Assembly (NCBI GenBank): GCA_963277665.1
Contig: OY728122.1
Location: forward strand, 2,125,876,024 to 2,125,940,023
Source: Viscum album
Taxonomy: Eukaryota; Streptophyta; Magnoliopsida; Santalales; Viscaceae
DNA: 64,000 nucleotides
Direction of reading: 5' to 3'
A program made the translations under genes and the position numbers. Position 1 is the first letter of the stretch. The number at the start of each line of letters is the position of its first letter. Shown in pieces: positions 1 through 13,485 of the stretch. Below the pieces are notes generated by a model. That model saw only the letters and a program-made list of their open reading frames with translations, was not told the DNA's origin and made no database searches.

Positions 1-660
1 TTATTTAACAAAAATATAATTTTTAATAAAAATCTTTATAATTTACTAATCATGGAAAAATTAATATTTTCCGAAAATTATCAAAAAATATCTCAATGAA
101 AATTTTGAAATGTGTATTTAAAAAACTAATAATTTATTTTAAAAAAATATATAAAATAACCAAAAAATTATTTTAAAATAAGTGTGCATAATGAGATGAA
201 ACCATTATTTATAAAAATGATGCATTATGTATCAAACATGACCTATTCAAATCCCATGCCTAGAAAAATACTATATGAATGATAAAAACATTTATTGAAT
301 ATATAATATATTAATTTCATAAAAATATGTTACCAACAATGAATAATTTATTTTATTTTGGTAAAATCACATTCCATTCATAAAAATTGTTTTTCAAAAG
401 AATAGATTTCTTTTATATAGAATTTATTTTTACATTCATTTATAGTAAATTAATAATAAATTAATTTGTTAAATATTTGTGTGAACTATATACTTTTAAT
501 AATTTTTTTATTCCTATTAAAACCCTCCAGTTTAATTATTATGTTATAATGGTATACTATATTATGGTTTGTTTAAACTCAGGGATGCATGTATCACAAG
601 ATGTCAAAGATATTAAATCAATTTTTCTAAAAATATACCATAAAATTTTTTCATGTAACA
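1..660 (-). repeat. 3' LTR of chromovirus O, cut by the window edge
   Basis: This very AT-rich block is the start (U3 side) of a minus-strand LTR. Its right end reads TGTTACATG on the minus strand, a decayed form of the TGTAACGACC start seen in the intact LTR ending at 36695. A purine-rich tract and the chromodomain end of pol lie immediately beyond it, as expected for a 3' LTR. About 560-660 is similar to 41225-41326, where the same order of short matches occurs, and that identifies the partner 5' LTR. The 67-codon ORF at 477-680 falls inside this LTR and has no recognisable product. The rest of the LTR lies outside the window. Confidence 0.6.
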
Positions 661-677
661 TTATAGCCCCTGTAAAA
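661..677 (-). other. Polypurine tract of chromovirus O
   Basis: On the minus strand this reads TTTTACAGGGGCTATAA directly before the LTR start. It has the position and composition of the plus-strand DNA primer site (PPT) of an LTR retrotransposon. Element 4 has a clearer PPT in the same place. The assignment is by position and composition only. Confidence 0.5.
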
Positions 678-1225
678 TAATTTTCACCATTGAAATTTCA
701 TTACTATGATTCAAAAAAATGAGGATATCTCAGCCTCATCGCATATTTGGGTCCCATATATCGTATTTGAATTCGTAATTTATCCAAAGTACAATAAACA
801 GTTGATTACTCTAATTAGATAAAAATGTATGTCTAAATAAAAGTATTTTAAATGGTTCTTTTGAAGAAAGATCATGTAACTATATTAAAAACATCGAGTT
901 ATTTATATTTGATAGTTTTGGTATGCACTTCCTCATGAAATATACATTGAACACATCATGAAATTGAGAGACGCTCGATATAAGTTCCATGTGATAAGCT
1001 AAAATCCTTACTCGATCAATTAATTATAAAGGGAAAACATACCCAGTGATGAGACTACCCTTCTTTTAGAATTTCATAAATTTAATCTATGGAGAAATTA
1101 AATGAAAAAATTCTCCCAAAATTAAAATTTTAGATTAATCAGATTATTGTCATCATAAATTTCGTTTTGACACTGTTATTCCATGATGTGTTTTGGTATA
1201 ACATCCTATTCTTTATATGGTTAAA
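678..1225 (-). pseudogene. Gypsy pol, integrase C-terminus and chromodomain (element O)
   Basis: Reading the minus strand from about 1220 down to 715 gives the C-terminal part of a chromovirus polyprotein with several stops and at least one frame change. Recognisable pieces in order are KFMKF-stop-KKG (family: MRFGKKGKLSP), then YVFPL and IDRVRILAY (family: YVGPFEILERVGPVAY), FHDVFNVYFMRK (family: VHNVFHVSMLRK) and a weak chromodomain ending in a region like ATWE..MR..YP. Integrase inserts the cDNA, and the chromodomain is thought to steer insertion to heterochromatin. The fragment stops at 1225, where element 1 begins, and the preceding part of the same protein resumes at 24499. It is clearly non-functional. 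Confidence 0.75.
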
Positions 1226-3960
1226 TGTTCCTAAAGGAATTTGAATCATTGTTTAGTTTATGGTCCTAAAAATTTAATCAGATAAATTTTTTTCATGATA
1301 TGTAACAATTTAAAGAGGATTTTTAGACCTTTAATATGGCTTAAGATGTGTATAACTGGAAAATATTAGTTTAATGATTATTGGGATTCAAAAACCCATT
1401 CATTTGTGAAATAGTTTGAGGCATAGGGTTAGAACACTATTAATTGTAACCATGTAGATTGAATATATGACCCATAAATATTTGGAACATGGATAATTTA
1501 ATCATAAGGAATTTCATAGGAATCCATGCATGATGGTATAGAACGTTATCAAAATTCTCACGGTTGGAACAAAGTTTGTTTAACTATGTATTGTAATCGT
1601 GATAGGTGGTGTTCCATTTGAGAAATTACACCACAGGAGTTGGGTGTTGTTTTACTAACCAAGAACATATCCCTATGAAGGGGAATCTAATATAGGTAGG
1701 GATTTCAGACAATGGGTGCATGATTTTTTAATCCTTATGGAATAAATATGTGGTTCTTAAAAGGGTATTAATATATTGTATCCCCTACCTTTTTTATCTT
1801 TTCCTCATCCTTTCTATTATTTTGTCCCATTCTAGGTTTCCACTCAAGATCCTCCATTTTCCTCTACCTTGGATTCTATAGATCCCCTATATCTTGATGT
1901 GAAATAAATTTTCATTCAACATGTATATTATTCGTCGTTAAGTATATGATTCCACCTTTTCAATTTCATCTTTTCAATTTTTCTATTTGATGATAATTTC
2001 ATACAATATCATATGACCTATTTTCTGGGTGATTGATGGTTCCTCTAGTTTCCCCTGTTATATATCAAATAAAATCCCAATAATAAATGATTGAATCATA
2101 TTTAGAATAATTTATATCGTCTATATACGTTCCATATAATGTTTATTAATTTATAAATTGAGTCATTATGTTGCATTATTTATTATCCATCCATCACCTC
2201 TAAAATTTGAAATTAAAAAATTTATTGAAAATTTATTTAATCACAAGATCATCAGGAACTTATTCTCACCAATGGAGGTTCCATACCTCAACCTAAACAA
2301 TCCCTTTTGTTTTATTTTATATATTCCCATGGCCTTATGCTCTAGATATTTTATTATACCCCTATTCGATGTATGATTAATTCTTTCTAATTGATCATGC
2401 TGGATAACTTGATTGAAGTGATTTATATGGGATGCATATGAGTCACTTAGCTTTAAATATTATTTTATATTATTCATATATTGTTCAATATAAATAATTG
2501 TGTTAAAATTATTTAAATTAATCATTGTTTGTATGTATACATGCCTGGTTTTCTTTTTTTCTTTATAATTGAATGTTAAATGGAGTGATCATGATTAATC
2601 ATGTATATTTTAACATACATAATTGGCATGACATATGATATAGATATTTACCTGTATGGTTCCAAATGTTATGGATAGTTCACATTTCCCTTATACTTTA
2701 TATTTTTTTATTTAGTTATTACTTAAATTAAAATTATTATAGTGAATTGAATTTTTTTACATAAGGAATTGTCATTAACATGGCCTTGATGAATACTACT
2801 ATGACATGAGATATTGGAAGGATCCAGTGTGAAATTCCAAGGTGGTCCTCATCATGAATTATTAAATCAAATAAATTATGAGTTTATTTTATTCCATTTG
2901 GGTTACATGGAAATTTATATGAAATTACATGGCTTGGATTGAAGTCTTATTGTAGTTATACCCCACTTGGGGCCATACATGGGCTCAGATAAAGGATATT
3001 ATGGATGGGCCCATAGTTTAATAATATTTTATAGTGAATTTAGTAATTGTTTTATTTCAATCATTGAATGCCTTGGAAAATCTTAGGACCTAAATTAGTT
3101 AAATTATGTGTTCACTTCCATAAATATCATAAAATAAATGTATTATGGAACCTATTCGATGATACTTATATATGAACACCCGGTTGTATAACATGGGTCA
3201 CCACCATACTTATATATATTTATTTATTTATTTATGCGATCGTGTATTTATTTTTATAAAAATATATTATAGTACATGCTCAACAACATTCTAGTTCTGG
3301 CTAATGCAAGTTACATTGGATGGGTGTGCCATGGGGAACCGAGACCAACATGATTTATTTATTTTCTTTCCGTATTCTTTATGTAAAAACAAAATATTAT
3401 TTTATACTTAAAACATGATTTAATTAGTTTTCATTGGTGGTATCCTAATAATTTTTATTCATACCCCATTCACGCCTCCTTTTGATAATGGATATTTCCC
3501 ACGGTTGCATGTCCGGATAATGGATTGTACTCCTTGTTTCTATTATGTATAGACTAGGAATTGACATAGTGTTTGGGGGTGAGAACATACTAAAGTTTCT
3601 TTTTAGATTTTGGTCTTTTACTTATTAAATATTTTATCTATCATATTCTATAGTATGTATTACATACAATAGGATGACTACATTGTATTTTATTAAATAA
3701 CATTTTTATGAATGATTAGTATTATCTAGAATTGGATGTTTTTTATTACTGTGAATTTATTACTCTCGTCCACTGAAATTAACTTATACATGATTTATCT
3801 ATATTATATAATGATATAGAGGGTATAGTCTCCCCAATTTATCATCATTATTCTCTCTCTGCAGTCCTGCATACTCTCGCATACTGAGAGGTGTGCTTGA
3901 GGCCATGCATCCAACTGGCTCAAGGAACCATTTTAGTGGTTCTAGAGTCAAAATGTGACA
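1226..3960 (+). repeat. 5' LTR of element 1
   Basis: This 2.7-kb block is repeated, with heavy divergence, at 8510-11276 plus 24401-24498. Matches occur in the same order along the whole length. Examples are TTTACTAACCAAGAACAT near 1652 with its counterpart near 8940, the CGTCGTTAAGTATATGATTCC region near 1932 with 9225, a GATGGGTGTGCCATGGGGAA segment near 3319 with 10729, and GTGCTTGAGGCCATGCATCC near 3893 with 24429. It starts TGTTCC and ends GTGACA. No gene lies inside it; the short ORF at 2158-2376 is noise. Confidence 0.65.
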
Positions 3961-3978
3961 AATTAATATTCAAGCATG
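3961..3978 (+). other. Primer-binding-site-like sequence, element 1
   Basis: Directly after the LTR end (TGACA) comes AATTAATATTCAAGC. It lines up with AATTGGTATCAGAGG, which follows the TGACA end of the intact-looking LTR at 62478. It is a decayed tRNA-Met-type primer site. Taken alone it would not be convincing; the matching LTR ends make it credible. Confidence 0.4.
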
Positions 3979-5480
3979 ATTTTTTCATTTCTATATTTGA
4001 TTTTTAATTGTATAAAGAATAATTTTAATGTTTCAAATGTTTCTAAATGGCTCATGTATGGGTCTATCCAACCCATGCATGACATAAATATCAAGTTGCA
4101 ACAGATGGGATTATTCAAACTGTTCATTTTAAAATATAATAATATTTATCATTGATTGATTAATGTACTTTTTTATTACTAATTTATGGTATTTATATTG
4201 TTTTTCACTTTACCAAAATTTTTTGGATGTATTTTTCAAGCATCTTTATTTGTACCTGATCATTTATATGTCATGTATACTCCATGAAACGTTTTTTTTC
4301 ACTTCCTGTATTTTATATTGATAATGTTATGTGTCTATAAAGATATATTTGAACCCTAATAACTCAATATACAAGTTAAATTAGAAAAATAATTATTTAT
4401 TAACGTTTCCACTTTAAACTAAACAGTGTTTTCATAAATTTCTTAACGGTGGTACCTTATCTAACCAATTATTATAAGTTTGATTCATGGAAATATAGTA
4501 ATCATGGATGAAATGTTAGTTGATTTCCATTACATGGTTTCCAATTTTTAATTCATAAATCCAACAATTCTATTAATTGAGAATGATTACCCAAATAATA
4601 AACTCATCACATTCAGCTAGTTATATTCATATCAATATTTAAGGTCTGATAGGTGTTACATAAATTCTAATGTTAACATATAATGAATATTCCTTTATAA
4701 CCTGGGAATATTAATTCTTATAACATGAACATTTTATAAATATCATTTTTTTTAAAATGACTCGTAAAATGATTTGTACTCTTATGGATCTTAGACTTGA
4801 ATCGATATTATTTGGTCGGACATGGTGTTTTATGATTATGAGGAAAACTGGACTAGAACCATGTATGTAAATCTTGAAATGATAATCTTATAGGATATAT
4901 ATAAAAAGGTTGAAACTAATCATTAATAAATAAATTTATATTGTTATTTAATTAAATGAATCCAAGTTAAATATGCCCTTCATAAGCCGGATTTATCATT
5001 ATATACCATAATACTTAACCACATGGGGGTATGCTTTTGATAAATATGGGATTTTGAATGAAAGTTCTGTTAACCACATATATGGGTTATGTATAATTGT
5101 ATAATGAAATATTACTAAATTTATCCCTTATAAATGATAAATACCTCTGTATATTTTGAAAATCCCATGTTTATAGGATGATTAGTTAATTAAAATTAAA
5201 ATTACATCCTAAATGGTGTTTCCCCTATAGTTTGGAATTGATATTTTCTTTAATAGTGACCTTATTTTTTGAGATTTCATTTAAAAATATATGATTTTTA
5301 AAAAGGGAATTAGTAATTAATTTTCATAATGTGACGTGATTTAAGCTATATGATGTTCATAGTATATTTTTCCCTTATATCAATTACTTTATATTCCTTA
5401 TATGAGAGCTACTTTAAGTGTTTTAATAAATACACAAAAAAAAATTATTAAAATTAAACCTTTTGAGGTGATCATCGTGT
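3979..5480 (+). mobile_element. Element 1 interior, left part, no identifiable gene
   Basis: Gag and protease/reverse transcriptase would be expected here. I could not recognise any of them on either strand. The DNA is AT-rich with frequent stops. The spacing from the primer site to the integrase-like segment (about 1.6 kb) is too short for full gag plus RT, so a large internal deletion is likely. Confidence 0.4.
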
Positions 5481-5900
5481 GCACCAGTCTTCTGGGGTTA
5501 ATTTTAAACATATTTATGTGAAATTCCATGATTGGGAAGGCAAGTGTTGTCTTGTACCTCTAATGACTTCTTCCAAGGTTGTGTTGAACCTTAGGTTAGG
5601 TGGTAATGACTAATGAACATTTCAGTTGTGACCCTGTTAATGGTTGATTCCTTCTCTAAGTAAGAATCTATATTGGTAGAGGTAACTTCCTCATAAATTG
5701 AAGAATAACTAAAATATTATAGAGAGTATCATACTTGAGGTTATTTTCTAGTGAATTTTATCCGTAGAAGGAAATTCAAGGATTAGACCTCACTATTTTG
5801 GGGTGATGGGGGTTATTTAGTGTATTTCCCTTTGTTAAGAGAATGATTAACAAATAATTATCTAGTTCTCCATGTCATACATTCCTAAGGATTGGTTGAC
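5481..5900 (+). pseudogene. Possible gypsy integrase core remnant (element 1)
   Basis: With stops read through, the plus strand gives a segment resembling the zinc-region end and core of a gypsy integrase. The pieces are IGKASVVLY then LVPLMTSSKVVLNL (family: CQ.AKG..GLYTPLP....PW.DIS), followed by LLMVDSFSK (family: FVVVDRFSKMAHF), YYREYHT and RRRKFKD (family: FFREIVRLHG...SDRDRKF). The Asp of VDSFSK corresponds to the first catalytic Asp, but the second catalytic motif is not intact. The form is closer to CRM/Galadriel-type integrases than to the Tekay-type pol elsewhere in the window. The match is by eye in very decayed sequence, so it is tentative. Confidence 0.45.
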
Positions 5901-8493
5901 ATTCTTTTTTAGAGAATTTAATATTTTTCTTTTCTTGAGATGTAGGGTTCTATTAGGCCTACAAATCAAGGGAAGATAAATGTGCCTATATAACTATTAT
6001 GATATCAACATGGTATTGATTGTTAAATGTGGTTTTGTTGAGTTAATTAATAATTTAGTGATACATATGTTGTACCATGGTTTTTTTAAATATAGAACTT
6101 ATTTAATTAAAAAGGTTTTGAAACACCTTAAATATTGTTATTCCAAGATTTCATGATTAAAAATAGAATTGAGTATGTGAATGATATGATCACATGTCAT
6201 CTCCATAGTAGAGTGACCTGGGTGTTAATATCATTTCATGAGAATGGTATCCTTGTGTGAGAAGATATATTTTTCCTAGTGATTCATGATAACATTTCAA
6301 AAAGGATCAAATGTGACAAAATTATGAAATATTAACGATTTTGTATTTATTTCTGAGGTAGATGACATGCATGATTGTGACTGAGGTTGATTTTTATGTG
6401 TGAGTCTAAAATTGAATGTGATCTAGCATAAAAATATGTTGTCAGTTTATCTAAATATTCTTATAGATACCTGGTATATGAGCAATTTCCTTGCCGATAA
6501 AAGATTTTTAGAGGTTCATAGAGCTTTTTTCATGGAATAAATTCCCAATTTCATAAAATTGATTCTAGGAAAACTCCAATGGTGGGGAGAGTTAAATTAA
6601 TTTTGAATTGTTTTTCATTCATGATAGAGGAATGAGACCTTGGATGAAAATTTGATAATGGTTAGAGAGAAATATATTATCCTATGAGGTTCATAAGATT
6701 AATTTTCCTAGTCCATGATATGGTACCTGAAATAAAACTTGGTTTTACATTAGAATTGAGCGTATATGATAGATTTAGGCATGGGTTACGTAAATGGATA
6801 GGTTGATGTTATGGTCCAGTAGTGCATATGTGATTGCAAGGTAACACGATAAATATGTGGTGAGAGGTTGAAGAAATCTATGTAATACATCAAGTTTTAC
6901 TATTAAACATTTGTGATTATGATTGAACTATCATGGAGTGTCCCTAGTTGTGTGAGACATCATGGTTGAGTAATATATATGTGTTGGCAATGAAAAAGAA
7001 CTTCTTCAAAGGACCTGACTAGAGGTGGTACAATCATCTCTTTCATGAGTTGTTGGATATGGTTGGATAGAAACCATTGAAGTAACATCTATTGGGAATG
7101 ATGAGAGTGAAAAGCACTCTGATTCAATGTCTATTTAGATACATTTGATTATCTCATGCCTATATAGTAAAAGGAGAATAATCTTGAAAATTTTTTGGGT
7201 ACTTTGAGATGGGTGACACACGTTTGGTCCCAACACATAGTTTGGAGATGTGGTGTCTATATTTGGATGAGGGTTGGTAATTCCTTTTTTTATATGAACC
7301 TGGAAGAAAGAGAGCTATAAATTCTCATCAATTGAATACTAAATGTAATTTCTTATCATACACATATTTTTAAGGATATCATAACATATTTCACATCATA
7401 TTTATGTGATCACTAAGAGAGGTTGGGTTATACATTGGGATATAAAAATTAAATTAGATCAGTTTTTTTTTCTGGTTGATGGATGAAATTATTGGGTGTC
7501 AATATCATAGAGATGCATAAAAAATGAAATAAGATGTGGAGGCCAATATAGGCATTTTATAATGACCCTCATGAGATAAATGGTCATGTGAGTACAAGAT
7601 AAGTCACTCAATGGTTCTTTCAATTTTTTAATACCATTAAAAAAGGGATAGTGCATAGTGGTATTTATTTGTAAAATCCAAGAAGGAGATCATCATTTGA
7701 TCTATATAAAGAATTCTTGATCTACGTATGTATCTATATATAGGGATATATTTTCATGAGTGACACTAGAATTTCTGAGTAGGAATTCCTTATATGGAAT
7801 AATGGGAACCAACTAATTATTTATCTCGACCTCCATGTTGCATTCCAACTTTGATCAGTCACGTTCTTGATATGTGGACATATCATAAATATACCAATGT
7901 TTCACATGAAAACATCAAAGTTTGGAATACCTTGGATGATATCCATTAATTTTAATAGTTTCATATCGTGTTTACCCTATTCATGTATGTGGCATCCATT
8001 GATAAGGTTAGTGATGAACCCTATCATGCACGCTATGGATAGATATTGGTGCAGTGTGATGGTCATAATTGGATTGTCAATAAAAAACCAATATGACAGA
8101 ATTAATATTGGTCAATAGTATTTTTTCCATATTTATCACGGTGATGATCGAAGTAAGGGTCCCCATGTATGACTTGTGGTATCATGTTTATAATTGTTTT
8201 AAGATAATTTTTAGAACTCTAATGATGAGTTTTTATAGGAACTTATGTTGTTGGGAGTACTGTGAGTCACGATTGGCCATTTAAAATTAGAATATATGTT
8301 TGGGAAAACAATAGGTTAGTTAATAGAGGAGATAATGAAGGGATCATATCTCTAGGTTCATTGGGTGTTTTAAAACATAACCTGAATGATTTAATGGGAG
8401 ATCCTTACTCATGTAGGTTTGGTGAGGTCCCATTTTCTCCCAAGGGTTTTGGAGGAATATTATTTCTATAATGGTGTGGTTGTAATATCACAT
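5901..8493 (+). mobile_element. Element 1 interior, right part, no identifiable gene
   Basis: About 2.6 kb between the integrase-like segment and the PPT. Three short overlapping open frames (7867-8118, 8093-8284, 8262-8471) encode nothing I recognise, and their composition matches the surrounding non-coding sequence. The length exceeds what a chromodomain and 3' UTR need, so this may include another insertion. Confidence 0.35.
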
Positions 8494-8509
8494 GTTGGGG
8501 ACGGATGAA
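8494..8509 (+). other. Polypurine-tract-like sequence, element 1
   Basis: GTTGGGGACGGATGAA lies immediately before the TGTTTC start of the right LTR. Purine richness and position fit a PPT, with the single C and T as probable decay. Confidence 0.45.
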
Positions 8510-11276
8510 TGTTTCAAATAGAATTTGAATTTCCATTTAGTGGAAATAACCAAATATCTAAATGTGAATCATGGTTTTTTCATAGATTTAGAACTCTTTA
8601 ATGTTATGTTCTCATATATGGAATTAGAATAATATATGTCTTGGGGGTTTTTATGATTTTTGGTGTCATAGGGATTTGAAAACTCATTTTCATGTGAGAC
8701 TGGTTGTTGTGAATGGTTTTCACATGGTTAGTAGTAGATATTTTGGTCAATCATGTATCTAATAAATTTCTAGGTCATAGTTGTTTAATCTATGAAAACT
8801 ATACATGGAAGCCATATGAGATAGTTCAAACTCTCATTGAAATTCACAGTATTAGTGCTGGTTTGTATAATTGTTCACTAAAACCACGCAAGGGGGTATG
8901 AAATTTGGGTAGAATCACCACATGGGATGCACATGATTTTTTTAACCAAGAACATAGCTATGTGAAGATCTTCACAATATAGATATCCATCTGTTACGTT
9001 TGGTGTATAGTTATTCAAACCATATGGATAAACCATGTGGATCATTAATAGGGTTAAAAGGAACAATTTTCACTACCTTATTTTTCTTTTCCCCCACACT
9101 TCATTCTTTTATTTTCTCATATTATAGGTAGCATCAAGAGCCCTTTTGTTTTCCACCTCATAGGATTCCACTGTTATCTGACATCTAGAATCATAATCGA
9201 CTGTCATTCATTAAGACGATTAGTCGTCGGTAAGTCTATGATTCCTCCTTTATCTTTTATCAATTTCCCTTATTTTATCAGAAACTATTTTAATCTAGGC
9301 TTATATACCCTATTTTAAAGACAATTTCAATACATATATATTTTATCATTACTAACTGAAGCAAAGACTAAAAAAGGATGAGTGAAGCATCCATGGTGTA
9401 AGGTAGATGGTCATACTTTTTTGCTTTGATGATTAATTTTTTATAAAATATATCATTGTTCCATGCGTCATCTCATCCATGCATCTCATATAATGAAAAA
9501 AATAATAAAATAAATTAAAATTTCATGGATCACATACTTTTCACACACCAATTCTCACTATCTGAGGTTGTTTACCTTAACCCAAACCACCCCTTGGGTG
9601 TTTTTCCTTTATTACCAGGACATATATTCCCTTTCATGTGATTAAACCCCATTTCATAGAGTTTTTACATTTATATTAATAATTATAGGGGTCATATATA
9701 ATTAATTGATCTATATGTGATTTGGATGACCAACTTATCTTTGAATATTATTTTATATTATGCTTTAGTTCTCCGTTATATATAATATGGTTAAAATGAT
9801 TTAAATGGACATTCTAAGGCATATATACTAGAATGACATTTTATTCCTTAAATTTTAATTGAAAATTTGATAGATCCTGATTAATCAAGTTTATTATGGA
9901 ATGGATTATTTATATAGTGTGTGCTATATCAATTCCACTATATGGTGCCAACTATTATGAATAATTCACTTGGTCCTTATACTCCTAATTTTATGCCTAT
10001 GTTATTCCTCAAATGAAACTGGATGGAATGAAATAAATGTATAGATGACATTAATCGACACTAACAAGGCCTTGACAACTCTAAAAAATCTATCATCCAT
10101 ACTTGGTTTCCAATAATGAATTACATAGATGAGATCACCATGAATTAGTGAACTAAATAATTTATAAATGGAACTATTACATATCAAGGTGTGTTGATAC
10201 ATTGATTCCTATATCAGAAATTTTGAATGTTCTCATCGAGTAGATGATTTTATGTTAATCCATGGGGGATACATAGAACCTAACACGGAATTCCAGGGAT
10301 GGTCTTGAAGTGTGTTTGTTATTCTAACCTACCATGGAAAATATATAGTCTCTAATATGGGATTTCATGGAGAGTCCCAAAGGTTAATCAGATTTTATTG
10401 TGTCTAGAGAAATACCTAGATTCATTAAATTGAATTCATTGGATGGGATCAAAATGTTAAATTATAAAACAATTACATTACCAAGTCAAAGAACATGAAA
10501 AGATTTTCCTACTATTATAAATGAATTAAAGGGAATTAATTAAACCTAAATTCAGGGTAATTTTGGATCATTCAGGATGATAACTATATATGGACTCTGT
10601 GGTTTTATAACTCAGCTACATACCATACATATATGTATATATATGTGATCTTACGCCCAAATCAAGAGATATATGTTGGAACATGTTGAGCAATATCAAT
10701 ATTCTGACTGATGTAGGTAGAATCAGATGGATGTCCCGTGGGGAACATGAATTGGCCTTGTTAATTTATTTAATTCCCTTATTCATTTGTATGTACACTA
10801 ATTCATTTTATAATTACAAATAGAATAACCTTTGCTGTTATTGGTGGTGGCCTAAAATGTTCTACTCATACCCTATTTGAGTCATCATTGGGTTGCTATA
10901 CAGATTTTATTTTTCCGATCAGGATCATAGATTGTCCTCATTTTACCTTTTAGATATATATTAAAACTTGATATAGAGTCTAGGGAAAATCATGAACTCC
11001 ATATACCTATTAGTGTTGGGTCTATGTATTATTTAATCTTATTTTAGTCTAGTTTTATATTATGTAATACTTACTATATGTTAACTACCTTGCCTTTTAT
11101 ATAATAATGTATTCATTAATGGTAGGTTTTATCTGGAATTTTCCATTTAATATTAATTTTTAGTTATTATTTTCATCATTGACATTTAATTTATTTATTA
11201 TTTTTCTATATTATTTACTGATTTTGAGGGTATAGTCTCTCCCACCAAACAATATTTAGTCTCTCTAATGCAGTCA
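8510..11276 (+). repeat. 3' LTR of element 1, left portion
   Basis: Diverged direct repeat of 1226 to about 3870. It starts TGTTTCAAATAG, parallel to TGTTCCTAAAGG at 1226. It breaks off after CTCTCTAATGCAGTCA, where the 5' copy continues with TGCATACTCTCGC. The missing end of the LTR reappears at 24401, on the far side of element 2. Short ORFs in it (8713-8901, 10002-10202 and others) are not genes. Confidence 0.65.
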
Positions 11277-13485
11277 TGTTTTCATTAAAAATATTAAAAA
11301 ATTAATGATATTTAAATGTATTCTAATCATGATTCCCATATGACTGTTTTTTTAAATATGGTAAATTGAAATTCATAAATCACAATTAGTTAAAATGTGA
11401 TTTTAAGGTTTTGTTTTAATCAGAAATATTGTTTTAGAAAAATTTTTAAATTGTTTATCATTTTCCAAATAAAAAAATTGGGCCAGGATGTTCTAGCCCA
11501 TAACCAGTGGACATCAAACAACATAAACAAACCATAATGTCTCAGTTGTCCAAGCCATCCACCATGGGAGGCTATTTGAAGCCGGATGAGGTGTCACCCT
11601 CAAGGAGGAGAGCCCACAGTGCATAGGTTGACCTAAACCGACAAGGTTCGTTCAAGGAGGCACAACTGATATGTGTGTGTAACCAGGAGACCATCATCAG
11701 AGCTAGATTCTAATCCACAGGTGGAACACAATCCATTATAAACAATTTAATTAAATATGTGATTTTTCTATTTTGGATTTATTAGGAGCATGCACTATTT
11801 ATTTTATCTAAAACAACACCATTATTCCTTGCCTTCATAGGAACCACACTAAAACACACCTGAGTCATCATTATAATCCCATTAGAACATTATATACTCA
11901 TTGGGATTCCACTTCATCATACTAAAGATTCTATTGACAGCAATTAGGATGCTCAGGCTTGAGTTTATTCCCAATAATATGCCCCCAGACTATTGTAGAT
12001 CACTTTTTTCACCTCGAATGAGCTCCATAAAACCCTTATCAAAGAGAGAAAGATATGGAAGCTTTATCCAGTTACTATTAAGGTTGGATGACTTATAGGA
12101 GGCTTACTTTTTGTTTACTTATCCACTGAGGTGATTGCACGTTTTCCTAAACACATGTAGTGCTCGTGCACTCCATGCATGTGCAATGAACTCCCTAGAA
12201 TAGTATATTTCTTCATTGAAAAATTTTTAAATCAGATTATACATCGGAGATATATGAATATGTTTTTTCAAAAAAAATATAAATTTGAAAATGGGGATTC
12301 TTTGAACTTATTCCATATGAAGATATGAGAGATATAGATGAGTTACCCCATCTATATATAGAAGGTTTTTTTTCTATTTCAGAAGAGAACCGCAAACTAG
12401 ATGTTAGGGGTTGACTATTTCTTCTTCTTATTTCCATTATTCTTTAGTATTTTTTGTCATTTATGTTAATTTTTAATGTAAATATAATATATATATATAT
12501 ATATGTTATATTGCTAATATGTTTCACTCATTTTCAACTATTTTGAATCTCATACTCTCTCTAATCACTCATTCATTTATTAATTCTTCTTCATCTCGTT
12601 CTTCTCATATTGTTTCTCTTCTACCATTATTTTATTTAGATTATTTTTCTTGTCCTTCTTCTCTACCTATTTATCATTCATATTTTTTGTTTCACTTCAT
12701 CTTCGTCTCTTCTTAACTTATAATTCAGGAATGAAATCTTACCATCAATAATGAGGGGTTGAAAAATAGCTTTTCCTTAGGGAGGTATCTGGTGTTTCAG
12801 AAATTATACGCATACATTCAATATGTTTTATTTATTTTTTTTTGATCAATTAGGGTGAAATTAATAGGTCTGGTGATTTTACACCATGACCACAAATTCA
12901 TGTTCACTAATATTAATTAATGAAAAAAATTTCCTTTCATTTTATTGTACACATGCTCTTCATATAGTGGAGTTGATCTATTCAATGTATGAAATGATAT
13001 ATGGTAAATCATAGTCATGTATGATTCCAAACTCACTATTGATATTTGTCTTCAACAATGATTATAAGAGAAGGTGGAATCTAGTTTTCAAAGGAACTCG
13101 AGGTTTCACAACCAATAAATTAGAGATTTTTAATTGAAGGGTGATATTTCATAAGTGTATACTAAAAAAATTAATCAAATAATGAATAATTATAATAATC
13201 AGAACCATAAAATAAATATTATGTCAATGTTATTTATTTCTCACCCATATTCAATTTTCATCTTGTTGTTATGTAAGTTTAAATTTTCATTATCCACTAT
13301 AAAAAATATCACTTTTTTATGAAAATAATAAAAGCAACATAAAATGGTAGTTCATGTGAATGATATTATGAATGTGATTAAAATTTCAAGCTCCATGTGA
13401 GAGATTTATTTTGTTAGAGATTGTGCTACCATATGTTAAATAAAATTTTCATTTTCCAAAACCTCGTGATAGGTTTGTTTTCAAA
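11277..13485 (+). repeat. Left LTR of element 2
   Basis: Matches 22197 to about 24390 in order. Shared landmarks are the 11480-11720 block and 22385-22640 (AACCAGT..CA, then TCCATCCAC and a GAGCCCAC/GGGCCCAC word), ATGAGCTCCAT followed by TCAAAGAGAGAAA (12018/22925), AGAGAACC (12383/23292), GGGAGGTATCTGGTGTTTC (12780) with its 23676 counterpart, and GATAGGT at the end (13469/24374). It contains a T/C-rich run at 12585-12715. The ORFs at 11901-12098 and 12519-12716 are only low-complexity open frames. Confidence 0.6.

Noticed and set aside
7867..8471. Three adjacent ORFs that look like a small gene cluster
   Set aside because: They overlap in different frames, lack homology, and their composition is that of the surrounding decayed element 1.
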